A stretch of 64,000 bases of DNA, from positions 1,426,001-1,490,000 of the forward strand of contig OZ253546.1 of NCBI GenBank assembly GCA_965262585.1, written 5' to 3'. A program made the translations under genes and the position numbers. Source of the stretch: JAHRAW01 sp965262585 (lineage in GTDB: Bacteria > Pseudomonadota > Gammaproteobacteria > Arenicellales > Poriferihabitantaceae). Positions 25,630 through 33,324 of the stretch are shown piece after piece. A model generated the notes under the pieces. It was not told the origin of the DNA, did no database searches, and saw only the letters and a list, made by a program, of their open reading frames with translations. How positions within the stretch are numbered: position 1 is the stretch's first letter; every line of letters starts with the position of its first letter.

Positions 25630-26136
25630 ATGAATATCTTAGCAAAAGTCGCCGCTATTTCCGTAAGCATCGCTATTTTAAGCGGGTGTGCATCTTACAC
25701 GCCTGAAGAAAAGGCCGAGTTTGTTAGACTTTCCATTCAGCAAGACTCAGACATTGACTTGTGTATAAATTATTTAGACAACAATCGAACGGTAACACCA
25801 GCTTATGTGAAAAACTCATCGTTTGACGGTTTTTTTCCATTTGGTTCTGCAGATTATTCGCGAAAAACTAGGGCGGAGGCAGAACGCAGAGATCTTCTAA
25901 ACGCCACGGACAAGAAGAACCTTCCTCGCAAAGTATTCACTATTGGCTCGTCCGAGTGTGGTTTGTTTGCGGTTTGGGGCAAACCGGAGGACACAAATAA
26001 AACCGTCACAGCAAATAAAGTTGATGTGCAGTATGTATTTTGCACAGAGCGTACTTATATCGGCGACAGCTACATCTGCGTAAAAAGTAAATACGCCTAT
26101 ACTACAAATGGCATTGTCACCGCTTGGCAAGAGTAA
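25630..26136 (+). CDS. Small lipoprotein, BamE-like in outline
   Basis: 168 residues. A signal peptide ends in the lipobox ILSGC with Cys20; Ala at +2 predicts the outer membrane. The C-terminal half has a GKPEDTNKTV motif followed by beta strands (VQYVFC, SKYAYTTNGIVTAWQE), which resembles the small beta fold of BamE-type proteins, but the match is loose and four Cys residues suggest disulfides. AT-richer than atpA. First passenger gene in the atpA-atpG gap; it may be co-transcribed with the ATP synthase. Confidence 0.7.
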   Translation: MNILAKVAAISVSIAILSGCASYTPEEKAEFVRLSIQQDSDIDLCINYLDNNRTVTPAYVKNSSFDGFFPFGSADYSRKTRAEAERRDLLNATDKKNLPRKVFTIGSSECGLFAVWGKPEDTNKTVTANKVDVQYVFCTERTYIGDSYICVKSKYAYTTNGIVTAWQE

Positions 26137-26206
26137 AAACCAGTCATCAAGGTAGCAGATTCGCCCCAACCACCAGCAACCAAATCAAAATCAAGAGGCA
26201 ACACAC

Positions 26207-26650
26207 ATGAGCTACATCAAGCAGTCATTATCAACTGATGAAACCATTCAGCACATATTCAAATTCCATTGGGTAGTGCGATTCGCATGTTGGCTGTTCG
26301 CGATCATGTGCGTTATCATAAGTGCTGTCATGAGTATCGCCATGGGAGTCTGGGCGTTGGTTGTGGCGATTTTTGGCATCTATGTGTTAGTTAGTATGCG
26401 GTTTGTGGAACAAGGGATCACCAACAAAAGAGCCATTTATAAGGAAGGAATAATCGGTCGCAAAACTAACGAAATAAAACTTACTTCAATAGAGACCGTG
26501 GAGGTTGATCAAGGCGTGTTTGGGCGTATATTCGGTTACGGTTCCGTGAAAGTTACTGGTCGAGGCATCAGCGATCTCGTTTTTCGTAACGTTGATAACC
26601 CGCTAACCGTAAAGCGCAATATCGAAAGCATCCCCAACCCGATCAGTTAA
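26207..26650 (+). CDS. Bacterial PH-domain (bPH_2, DUF304-like) membrane protein
   Basis: 147 residues: two N-terminal membrane helices (about 27-70), then the characteristic RFVEQGITNKRAIYKEGIIGRKTNEI and VEVDQGVFGRIFGYGSVKVTGRG of YdbT/DUF304-type PH domains. Function of the family is not settled. It is the second passenger gene and is followed within 20 bp by a fragment of the atpG start. Confidence 0.8.
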   Translation: MSYIKQSLSTDETIQHIFKFHWVVRFACWLFAIMCVIISAVMSIAMGVWALVVAIFGIYVLVSMRFVEQGITNKRAIYKEGIIGRKTNEIKLTSIETVEVDQGVFGRIFGYGSVKVTGRGISDLVFRNVDNPLTVKRNIESIPNPIS

Positions 26651-26667
26651 ATTATCGAGAATTAAAA

Positions 26668-26706
26668 ATGCCCGGCGCAAAAGAAATTCACACACGCAAA
26701 CTATAA
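26668..26706 (+). pseudogene. atpG: atpG 5' remnant A
   Basis: The first seven codons of atpG (MPGAKEI) are repeated here at DNA level: 20 of 21 bases match 28584-28604, after which the match decays through ACACGCAAA and the frame stops at codon 13. It marks the far edge of the first passenger segment. Confidence 0.8.
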
Positions 26707-26724
26707 ACACTTGGGAATAATGAA

Positions 26725-27411
26725 ATGACCTATCGTGACAACATGACCGAAGAATACGAAACGAAATTTCGCTCAGTTGAACATTTCAAGTGGAATCCGT
26801 GGGTCGGCAAGGATTATCACAAGACTGGAATTTTTGTTGTCGGTATAAGTACCGACGATCGTGACAAAGGATGGCGTGAATGCGCAAATGAACAAACGGA
26901 AACAGGGGCACTGTTTTTTAAATTTGACGAGTACACCGATACTAACAAATCGTACCGTTCATTTAATTCCGTCACAAAGATGTTTCTTGGCGAGAGGTTT
27001 CTTTGCAACAAGAAAGATGTGTTCAAACAGTTTTGGTCATCAGTGGCATTCATGAATTTCTACCAAACGGTAGTTAATAAAAAGGGCCCCCGTCCAGATA
27101 AATCTGTTGTTGAGCAATCAAAGTGCGCATTTCAATCTGCGATAAAAATCATTAAACCGAAATTGGTTTTGGTTTGGACCACTAAATTATGGGACATGGG
27201 ACTCACCGATGATGAATATAAGACGTGCGATGAAAAAATTAATGGCGCATGGCCACGTGTAAGCAAACAAACGCCACCCATTGTCGGGATTAGACATCCT
27301 TCGTGGTGTTTCTCCGCTGAAAAGTGGCTTGATTTTTTGCGTACCGAATCGGTCAGTAAAAAACCAATCAACGATTTTTTGCAATACCTGCAACAGCAAC
27401 CAACCAACTAA
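26725..27411 (+). CDS. Divergent uracil-DNA-glycosylase-fold protein
   Basis: 228 residues. The layout resembles UDG-superfamily proteins: PWVGKDYHKTGIFVVGIS at the N terminus, FWSSVAFMNFYQ in the middle, IIKPKLVLVWTTKLWDMG and a GIRHPSW motif near residue 190 like the His-Pro-Ser loop of that fold. The usual catalytic motif A is not evident, so repair activity is doubtful. Third passenger gene in the atpA-atpG gap, followed immediately by another atpG start fragment. AT-rich. Confidence 0.6.
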   Translation: MTYRDNMTEEYETKFRSVEHFKWNPWVGKDYHKTGIFVVGISTDDRDKGWRECANEQTETGALFFKFDEYTDTNKSYRSFNSVTKMFLGERFLCNKKDVFKQFWSSVAFMNFYQTVVNKKGPRPDKSVVEQSKCAFQSAIKIIKPKLVLVWTTKLWDMGLTDDEYKTCDEKINGAWPRVSKQTPPIVGIRHPSWCFSAEKWLDFLRTESVSKKPINDFLQYLQQQPTN

Positions 27412-27421
27412 GAAACCAACC

Positions 27422-27529
27422 ATGCCCGGCGCAAAAGAAATCCGTACGCAAATCAATTCCGTCAAAGACGAAGTCGCTGGCAAGTTGCGGGTGGCGTTGG
27501 ATGGTTTTAAGAAGAATGGGAGTTGGTAG
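27422..27529 (+). pseudogene. atpG 5' remnant B fused in frame to an atpA 3' remnant
   Basis: Thirty-nine bases (27422-27460) match the atpG start with one mismatch; six bases later an 80-bp copy of the atpA 3' end begins (27467-27546, about four mismatches to 25513-25592), including the atpA stop and the following 17 bp. The result is a 35-codon open frame that starts as MPGAKEIRTQINS and ends as the AtpA tail FKKNGSW. It is most simply a recombination scar. Confidence 0.85.
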
Positions 27530-27540
27530 TGTCCGTCTAC

Positions 27541-27577
27541 GCCGTCATTCCAGCGAAAGTCAGAATCCAATATAAAA
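27541..27577 (+). repeat. Degenerate dRS3-like element at the duplication seam
   Basis: GTCATTCCAGCGAAAGTC followed by AGAATCCA is a decayed form of the ATTCCC..GGGAATCCA repeat. It begins exactly where similarity to the atpA downstream sequence ends. Confidence 0.5.
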
Positions 27578-27597
27578 CCGATTAGAGAAAAGAGCAT

Positions 27598-28509
27598 ATG
27601 AAATATGTAATAAAGATTGTGTCGATTGTTGTCGCCATGCTGTGTATCGCAGCTAGTGGTAATTCCGTGGCGGACGAGACCACGCCTCTTTTGATTAATG
27701 CCATCGGAGAAGGACACTATGATGAAGCCACCCAATTAATTAAGAGCGGGGCTGATATTGATGGAAAAACCGAAGATGGTAATACAGCATTGAGTCTGTT
27801 CGTAATTTTTCATAACGAGGATGCGGTTAAGTTCTGCTTGGCTTCGGGGGCAGACGTTAACCAAAAGGGCAGAGATGGCAAAACTCCGTTGGAGTGGGCG
27901 GAGTATGTGCACGGTTATGGGCCTCCAACAAACATTCTGTCACTCTTGAAGAAAGCAAAATCTGATCCACAAGCACTTGCCGAAACCTTAAAAAATAGCG
28001 AAATCCCACCCGCAAAGAAAACGAAAACAGATCCTTTGGGTCTTGGAAAACCCACACTGGATAGTATCATTGGCAAGAAAGTGCCTTATTCTAAATGGAG
28101 GAAGTGGGGCTCCCCAAACACATTGCCCGGCACAAACAATAGTCGCTGGGTGGCGTATTTGCCAAAAGCGAACATCTCTTTCATTTCCGATAAAAAGACA
28201 GACATTATTGAGTATGCTGTTTTTGGAAAAGGTGCGGAGGAAAAAGCGGGAGAAGTGCCTGATTGGATCAAGAATCAGTTTAGTGTTTGGAACGGTTCAC
28301 ACAAAAATCTAACCAAACACATCAAAGAAAACATGGAAGACCCAAGCAGTTACAAGCATGTTGAAACCACATATTCAATCGACGGTCGCGAATTGCTTGT
28401 ATTTGCAACATTTCGTGGAAAAAATGCCTTTAATGCCATAGTTACGAATCGTATCAAGGCAAGAGTAAATAAAAATGGTAAAATTGTTACCACTGAATTA
28501 ATTGAGTAG
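27598..28509 (+). CDS. Secreted ankyrin-repeat protein
   Basis: 303 residues. A cleavable signal peptide (hydrophobic stretch ending near ASGNSVADE) is followed by two to three ankyrin repeats (LINAIGEGHYDEATQLIKSGADID, continued by GNTALSLF and CLASGADVNQKGRDGKTPLEWA). The C-terminal domain carries HIKENMEDPSSYKHVETTY and FRGKNAFNAIVTN, a pattern seen in many small periplasmic or lipoprotein domains. Expected in the periplasm or outside. It is the passenger gene nearest atpG and is AT-rich. Confidence 0.8.
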   Translation: MKYVIKIVSIVVAMLCIAASGNSVADETTPLLINAIGEGHYDEATQLIKSGADIDGKTEDGNTALSLFVIFHNEDAVKFCLASGADVNQKGRDGKTPLEWAEYVHGYGPPTNILSLLKKAKSDPQALAETLKNSEIPPAKKTKTDPLGLGKPTLDSIIGKKVPYSKWRKWGSPNTLPGTNNSRWVAYLPKANISFISDKKTDIIEYAVFGKGAEEKAGEVPDWIKNQFSVWNGSHKNLTKHIKENMEDPSSYKHVETTYSIDGRELLVFATFRGKNAFNAIVTNRIKARVNKNGKIVTTELIE

Positions 28510-28583
28510 GCTGCGACAAAACAATCGTCCCTATGCAAAACCGAAGTATTACTTCCCCACAACCTGCAACCAAAATTTAATAT

Positions 28584-29453
28584 ATGCCCGGCGCAAAAGA
28601 AATCCGAACGCAAATCAATTCCATTGGTAATACTCGCAAGATTACCAAGGCGATGGAGATGGTTGCCGCCAGTAAGATGCGGCGGGCGCAGGAGCGTATG
28701 CGGGCGGCGCAGCCGTATGCGCGCAAGATGCGCAGCGTGGTTGCTCATCTTGCGCACGCCCATCCCGAATATAAACATCCTTATGTGATCGAGCGGGAGG
28801 TCAAGGCGGTGGGTTTCGTGGTGGTCTCTTCGGATCGTGGGTTGTGCGGTGGGCTTAATGTTAATCTGTTTCGCAAAACCGTGATGGCGATGTCCGAGTG
28901 GCATGACAAAGGCGTCGATGTGCGGGTTTCGGTTATCGGTAAAAAAGCGAGCGCGTTTTTTAATCGTTTCAAAGCCAACATCGTCAGCGAAGCGGTCGGC
29001 CTCGGCGATGCGCCGCAACTTGGGGAATTGGTCGGCGCGATGAAGGTGATGATGGACGACTACATCGAGGGCCGTATCGACCGGCTGTTCGTGGCCAGCA
29101 ATGAATTCGTCAACACCATGACGCAGAAGCCGGTGGTCGAGCAGTTGATTCCGATTGCGCCCGGCAAAAACACGGACAGCAAGGACTTGGCGCACCACTG
29201 GGATTACATCTACGAACCCGATGCCAGAGATGTGATCGATACCCTGATGGCGCGCTATATCGAATCGCTAATTTATCAGGAGGTCGCGGAAAACTCCGCC
29301 TGCGAACAAGCCGCCCGCATGGTGGCGATGAAATCCGCCACCGACAACGCCGGCAACCTGATTGACGAATTGAAATTGGTCTATAACAAAGCGCGACAGG
29401 CGGCGATTACTCAGGAGTTATCTGAGATAGTCGGCGGGGCGGCGGCGGTTTAG
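28584..29453 (+). CDS. atpG: F1Fo ATP synthase subunit gamma
   Basis: 289 residues. The central shaft is identified by MPGAKEIRTQINS, NTRKITKAMEMVAASKMRRAQ and the C-terminal SATDNAGNLIDELKLVYNKARQAAITQEL (read as consecutive parts). The gene is complete, so the passenger insertions upstream left it intact. Its first 39 bases exist as copies at 26668 and 27422. Confidence 0.96.
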   Translation: MPGAKEIRTQINSIGNTRKITKAMEMVAASKMRRAQERMRAAQPYARKMRSVVAHLAHAHPEYKHPYVIEREVKAVGFVVVSSDRGLCGGLNVNLFRKTVMAMSEWHDKGVDVRVSVIGKKASAFFNRFKANIVSEAVGLGDAPQLGELVGAMKVMMDDYIEGRIDRLFVASNEFVNTMTQKPVVEQLIPIAPGKNTDSKDLAHHWDYIYEPDARDVIDTLMARYIESLIYQEVAENSACEQAARMVAMKSATDNAGNLIDELKLVYNKARQAAITQELSEIVGGAAAV

Positions 29454-29456
29454 GTT

Positions 29457-29723
29457 GTGTGGGAATTCTTTTCAAATCTTGTTGCCGACTCCAGTTTTAG
29501 TGAAAAATTATGGTTCGTAACTATTATTGCCGGCGGGTATTGGATATACAAAAGCCACCAGCGAGAATTAAATGCCCGCCAGTTGGAAATTGATCGATTG
29601 GCGATGGATAATCGCGATCTTCGAGATAGAAATGAGCGAATGATGGACAGAGTTGAACGACTGACAAGCGCGAGTGATACAATTCCGAAAAACCTTAAAC
29701 AACCCGGGGGGACCAAAAAATGA
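29457..29723 (+). CDS. Small membrane/coiled-coil protein between atpG and atpD
   Basis: 88 residues beginning with a GTG 3 bp after atpG. A hydrophobic helix (SEKLWFVTIIAGGYWIY) is followed by a heptad-like charged segment (about 32-70) typical of a coiled coil. No family recognised. It overlaps the next gene by ATGA, so the pair is translationally coupled and should be expressed with the ATP synthase. Confidence 0.6.
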   Translation: MWEFFSNLVADSSFSEKLWFVTIIAGGYWIYKSHQRELNARQLEIDRLAMDNRDLRDRNERMMDRVERLTSASDTIPKNLKQPGGTKK

Positions 29724-30286
29724 TTCACTTGCTGTTTGTGTGTTTCTGCGTGTTTGCTTTTTTCTCATGGCTCGATATTCGCCGGGTGGCAAAGCACGAT
29801 GGCGTGCTATTCCCGCTCTGCCAACTGCGCCGGGACATCATGCGGTTTTTATATGAGAACGTGTTTGAAAATCCGGGTGCGCTGTCGCACCAGGAATATC
29901 AATCCGTCAAGCAGTTGTTGAAGGCGCTGAATGCCACCATCAGCGACTATAACAAACACAAAACCGTGATGTTCAACCCGCGCGAAATGGCGAAGCATCT
30001 TGGAGCATATCGGCGCACCTCCATGCCGGCCATGGAAGTGCCGGACAACCCTGAAATACGGGAATTGCATCGGCGCTTTCGCCGCCTGTTGGTTGCGGCG
30101 TTTATGGCTTACACTCCTTTAATCCGCTCGGGGTTCGCGGTGCGGTTGATTGTGCATGCATATCGTGCCGGCAAAAAAGCCGGGGCACACCGTGCGATGG
30201 CGGAATACGTTCTCGACAACGCCTCAAAAGTGCGAAGTGACGCACGCCACTATGGATTACCAGCGGGCAACGCAGCGGCGATTTAG
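29720..30286 (+). CDS. Hypothetical protein between atpG and atpD
   Basis: 188 residues with one N-terminal membrane helix (LLFVCFCVFAFFSWLDI) and a mainly helical, basic remainder (RRLLVAAFMAYTPLIRSGFAVRL, then HAYRAGKKAGAHRAM). I do not recognise it. GC content looks similar to host genes, unlike the atpA-atpG passengers. It is coupled to the small coiled-coil gene before it and ends 45 bp before atpD. Confidence 0.65.
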   Translation: MIHLLFVCFCVFAFFSWLDIRRVAKHDGVLFPLCQLRRDIMRFLYENVFENPGALSHQEYQSVKQLLKALNATISDYNKHKTVMFNPREMAKHLGAYRRTSMPAMEVPDNPEIRELHRRFRRLLVAAFMAYTPLIRSGFAVRLIVHAYRAGKKAGAHRAMAEYVLDNASKVRSDARHYGLPAGNAAAI

Positions 30287-30331
30287 ATTGTAGAGAACAT
30301 CATATAAACTTTTTTTTAACCGGTAACTAAC

Positions 30332-31708
30332 ATGCAAGGCAACGTAGTAGAAATCATCGGCGCGGTAGTCGATGTCCAATTCCCCCGTGAGGCGGTTCCG
30401 AAGGTGTATGACGCGCTCACCATCGCCGAGGGCGGGTTGACGCTCGAAGTGCAGCAACAGATGGGAGACGGCGTGGTGCGCACTATCGCCATGGGGTCGA
30501 GCGACGGGTTACGCCGTGGGCTTGGGGTGGAAAATACCGGCGCGCCGATTTCGGTTCCGGTCGGTGCCGCCACTCTGGGGCGGATCATGGACGTGTTGGG
30601 CAATCCGGTGGACGAAGCCGGCGAAATCGCAACCAAGGAGCGCATGCCGATTCACCGCCCGGCGCCGAGTTACGAAGAACAAGCCGCCAGCCTTGAATTG
30701 CTGGAAACCGGCATCAAAGTCATCGACCTCATCATGCCCATCGCCAAAGGCGGAAAAATCGGCCTGTTCGGCGGCGCCGGTGTTGGCAAAACCGTGACCC
30801 TGCTCGAACTAATCAACAACATTGCCTCCGCGCACAGCGGCTTGTCAGTATTCGCCGGAGTCGGCGAGCGCACCCGCGAAGGCAACGACTTCTATCACGA
30901 GATGACCGAAGCGGGCGTGCTCGACAAAGTGGCGATGGTGTACGGCCAGATGAACGAACCACCCGGCAACCGCCTGCGAGTCGCGCTCACCGGCCTCACC
31001 ATGGCCGAACACTTCCGAGACGAAGGCCGCGATGTGCTGATGTTCATCGACAACATCTACCGCTACACGCTGGCCGGCACCGAAGTGTCGGCGTTGCTCG
31101 GGCGCATGCCATCGGCGGTGGGTTATCAACCAACTCTGGCCGATGAGATGGGCGCGTTGCAAGAGCGCATCACCTCGACCAAGACCGGCTCGATTACTTC
31201 CTTTCAAGCGGTTTATGTGCCGGCGGACGATCTCACCGATCCGTCGCCGGCCACCACCTTCGCGCACCTCGACGCAACGCTGGTATTGTCGCGACAGATC
31301 GCCGAACTCGGCATCTATCCGGCGGTTGACCCGCTTGACTCGACCTCGCGCCAACTCGACCCGCTGATCGTCGGCAACGAACATTACGCCGTGGCGCGTG
31401 AGGTGCAAGGCATTCTGCAACGCTACAAAGAATTGCAGGACATCATCGCCATCCTCGGCATGGACGAATTATCCGAAGACGACAAACTCGCGGTCGGACG
31501 CGCACGGCGCATGCAGCGATTCCTGTCGCAACCGTTCACCGTGGCCGAAACTTTCACCGGCACGCCGGGTAAATATGTACCCCTCAAGGACACCATCAAG
31601 GCGTTTCGGGGCATCGCCAACGGCGAATACGATCACCTGCCGGAGCAGGCTTTCTACATGGTCGGCGGCATCGAAGAAGCAGTCGAACGCGCCAAAGAGT
31701 TAGGCTGA
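30332..31708 (+). CDS. atpD: F1Fo ATP synthase subunit beta
   Basis: 458 residues with the P-loop GGAGVGKTVTLLELI, GERTREGNDFYHEM, the ALTGLTMAEHFRDEGRDVLMFIDNIYR block and the DELSEDDKLAVGRARRMQRF C-terminal region containing the DELSEED-like element. Complete and of normal length. Confidence 0.97.
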   Translation: MQGNVVEIIGAVVDVQFPREAVPKVYDALTIAEGGLTLEVQQQMGDGVVRTIAMGSSDGLRRGLGVENTGAPISVPVGAATLGRIMDVLGNPVDEAGEIATKERMPIHRPAPSYEEQAASLELLETGIKVIDLIMPIAKGGKIGLFGGAGVGKTVTLLELINNIASAHSGLSVFAGVGERTREGNDFYHEMTEAGVLDKVAMVYGQMNEPPGNRLRVALTGLTMAEHFRDEGRDVLMFIDNIYRYTLAGTEVSALLGRMPSAVGYQPTLADEMGALQERITSTKTGSITSFQAVYVPADDLTDPSPATTFAHLDATLVLSRQIAELGIYPAVDPLDSTSRQLDPLIVGNEHYAVAREVQGILQRYKELQDIIAILGMDELSEDDKLAVGRARRMQRFLSQPFTVAETFTGTPGKYVPLKDTIKAFRGIANGEYDHLPEQAFYMVGGIEEAVERAKELG

Positions 31709-31732
31709 TTCGGCGCACGGTTAGGGTTTATC

Positions 31733-32152
31733 ATGTCCACTATTCAAGTCGAAATCGTTAGTGCCGAACAGGAAATCTGGTCGGGCGAAGGTAGCATGGT
31801 GTTTGCCCCGGGCGAAATGGGCGAACTCGGCATCGCGCCCAACCACACGCCGCTGATCACCCGCCTCAAACCCGGCGATGTGCGCGTCCAACAGGAAAAC
31901 GGCGAGCAACAATTTTTCTTCATCTCCGGCGGCTTGTTGGAAGTGCAGCCGCATATCGTCACCATCCTCTCCGACACCGCCATCCGCGCCGCCGACCTCG
32001 ACCAAGCCGCCGCCGAACAAGCACAAAAACACGCCGAAGAAGCAATCCGCGACCAAACCTCGGCAATGGAATACGCCCAAGCCAAAGCCGAACTCGTCAA
32101 CGCCGTAGCGCAGTTACGAGCGATTGAGAAGTTGCGGCAGTTGAAGGGTTAG
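31733..32152 (+). CDS. atpC: F1Fo ATP synthase subunit epsilon
   Basis: 139 residues: N-terminal beta-sandwich (GSMVFAPGEMGELGIAPNHTPL, LKPGDVRVQ, FFISGGLLEVQPHIVTILSDTA) and a C-terminal two-helix tail (AKAELVNAVAQLRAIEKLRQL) that can inhibit ATP hydrolysis. Last structural gene of the operon. Confidence 0.95.
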   Translation: MSTIQVEIVSAEQEIWSGEGSMVFAPGEMGELGIAPNHTPLITRLKPGDVRVQQENGEQQFFFISGGLLEVQPHIVTILSDTAIRAADLDQAAAEQAQKHAEEAIRDQTSAMEYAQAKAELVNAVAQLRAIEKLRQLKG

Positions 32153-32163
32153 CGGCAACTGCT

Positions 32164-33054
32164 ATGGAACCAATAGCCGTCAATGATGTTATATCCGCAG
32201 TGCTTTCGGATATGAATAACGAGATTTCGGAGCAATTGAAAGGGGACTGCGTGTTCATTCATGCCGATATGAATCCGCCATTGGACAATGTTTTTCGTGA
32301 AATTATTGAAGGCTTGAAAGAAGAAAAGAAGTCCAATCACCTTGTTGTGTTGCTCGAAACAGCAGGCGGATATGTGGAAATAGTGGAACGCATAGTTTTC
32401 GTCATGCGTAAACACTACAAGCGAGTTTCATTTGTTGTGCCAAGCCATGCGTATTCTGCGGGCACCGTATTGGTGTTATCCGGCGACGAAATCTATATGG
32501 ATTATTATTCCGTTTTGGGGCCTATTGATCCACAGTACTACGATTCGGACAGCAAAACCGGATTGCCCGGTGCGGGATATTTGGCAAAATTCAAGGAACT
32601 TACCGACACAGTAAACCAAACAGGTTTAGCTAATTCCAAAGCGGAACTGGCGTATCTGATACGAAGATTCGATCCCGCAAAACTGTTTCTCATTGAGCAG
32701 TCAATAATGCATGGCAGATCGTTGATTTCCGAATGGTTGCCAAAATATAAATTTAAAAATTGGAAGGAAACCGAAACCAAAGAGGTAACAGTTTCAGCTT
32801 CAATGAGAAAAAATAGAGCCAAGGAAATTGCGGAAATATTGGGCGATGCTGAGCGATGGCATTCGCATGGACGGGGTATAACCATGCAGGAATTATGTTC
32901 CAATAAAATCAAATTAAAAATTATTGATTTTGGCCGGAACAAAAATCTAAGTCATGCAATAAGAAATTATCGTGGTATGTGCGTGGATTTTGCACAAAAA
33001 ATGGGTACAATTCATTTTATTCATACGAGTAAGTCTATGAGACAGGTATTTTAA
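32164..33054 (+). CDS. ClpP/crotonase-fold serine protease-like protein (SDH_sah family)
   Basis: 296 residues. VVLLETAGGYVEIVERIVFVMRK followed by VSFVVPSHAYSAGTVLVLSGDEI and DYYSVLGPIDPQ is the signature of the SDH_sah/SppA-like group, with Ser98 in AYSAGT as the likely nucleophile and Gly-Gly of ETAGGY as oxyanion loop. No signal peptide, so probably cytoplasmic. It begins 11 bp after atpC and shares an overlap (TAATG) with the next gene. AT-rich and probably acquired. Proteolysis has not been shown for most members. Confidence 0.75.
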   Translation: MEPIAVNDVISAVLSDMNNEISEQLKGDCVFIHADMNPPLDNVFREIIEGLKEEKKSNHLVVLLETAGGYVEIVERIVFVMRKHYKRVSFVVPSHAYSAGTVLVLSGDEIYMDYYSVLGPIDPQYYDSDSKTGLPGAGYLAKFKELTDTVNQTGLANSKAELAYLIRRFDPAKLFLIEQSIMHGRSLISEWLPKYKFKNWKETETKEVTVSASMRKNRAKEIAEILGDAERWHSHGRGITMQELCSNKIKLKIIDFGRNKNLSHAIRNYRGMCVDFAQKMGTIHFIHTSKSMRQVF

Positions 33055-33323
33055 TGACTGAACAAACCAAGTTTAAAGCCGAAGACCGACATCAATTTCA
33101 AATGCAAATTGACGAACTCAAGAAACTGTTGTTGGATCAGTACGGAGATGATTTTCGACACCTCGAAGATATTCCAAATTTTACTGGTATGGACGAACCG
33201 ATCCCGTTTCCATATGGCGACAAGAAGGGGGAGGGGTTTGGGCAGTGGCTTGTTCGACCGAAAGAAACCGAGGGAATGGACAACTATCAGAATAATAAAA
33301 AACTTTCTCGATCCAGCGTATGA
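33054..33323 (+). CDS. Hypothetical small acidic protein, partner of the SDH_sah gene
   Basis: 89 residues, soluble, with a helical N terminus and an EDIPNFTGMDEPIPFPYGDKKG central segment; no family recognised. Start overlaps the stop of the protease-like gene (TAATG), suggesting a fixed two-gene unit. It ends 1 bp short of the convergent mscS stop. Confidence 0.6.
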   Translation: MTEQTKFKAEDRHQFQMQIDELKKLLLDQYGDDFRHLEDIPNFTGMDEPIPFPYGDKKGEGFGQWLVRPKETEGMDNYQNNKKLSRSSV

Positions 33324-33324
33324 T

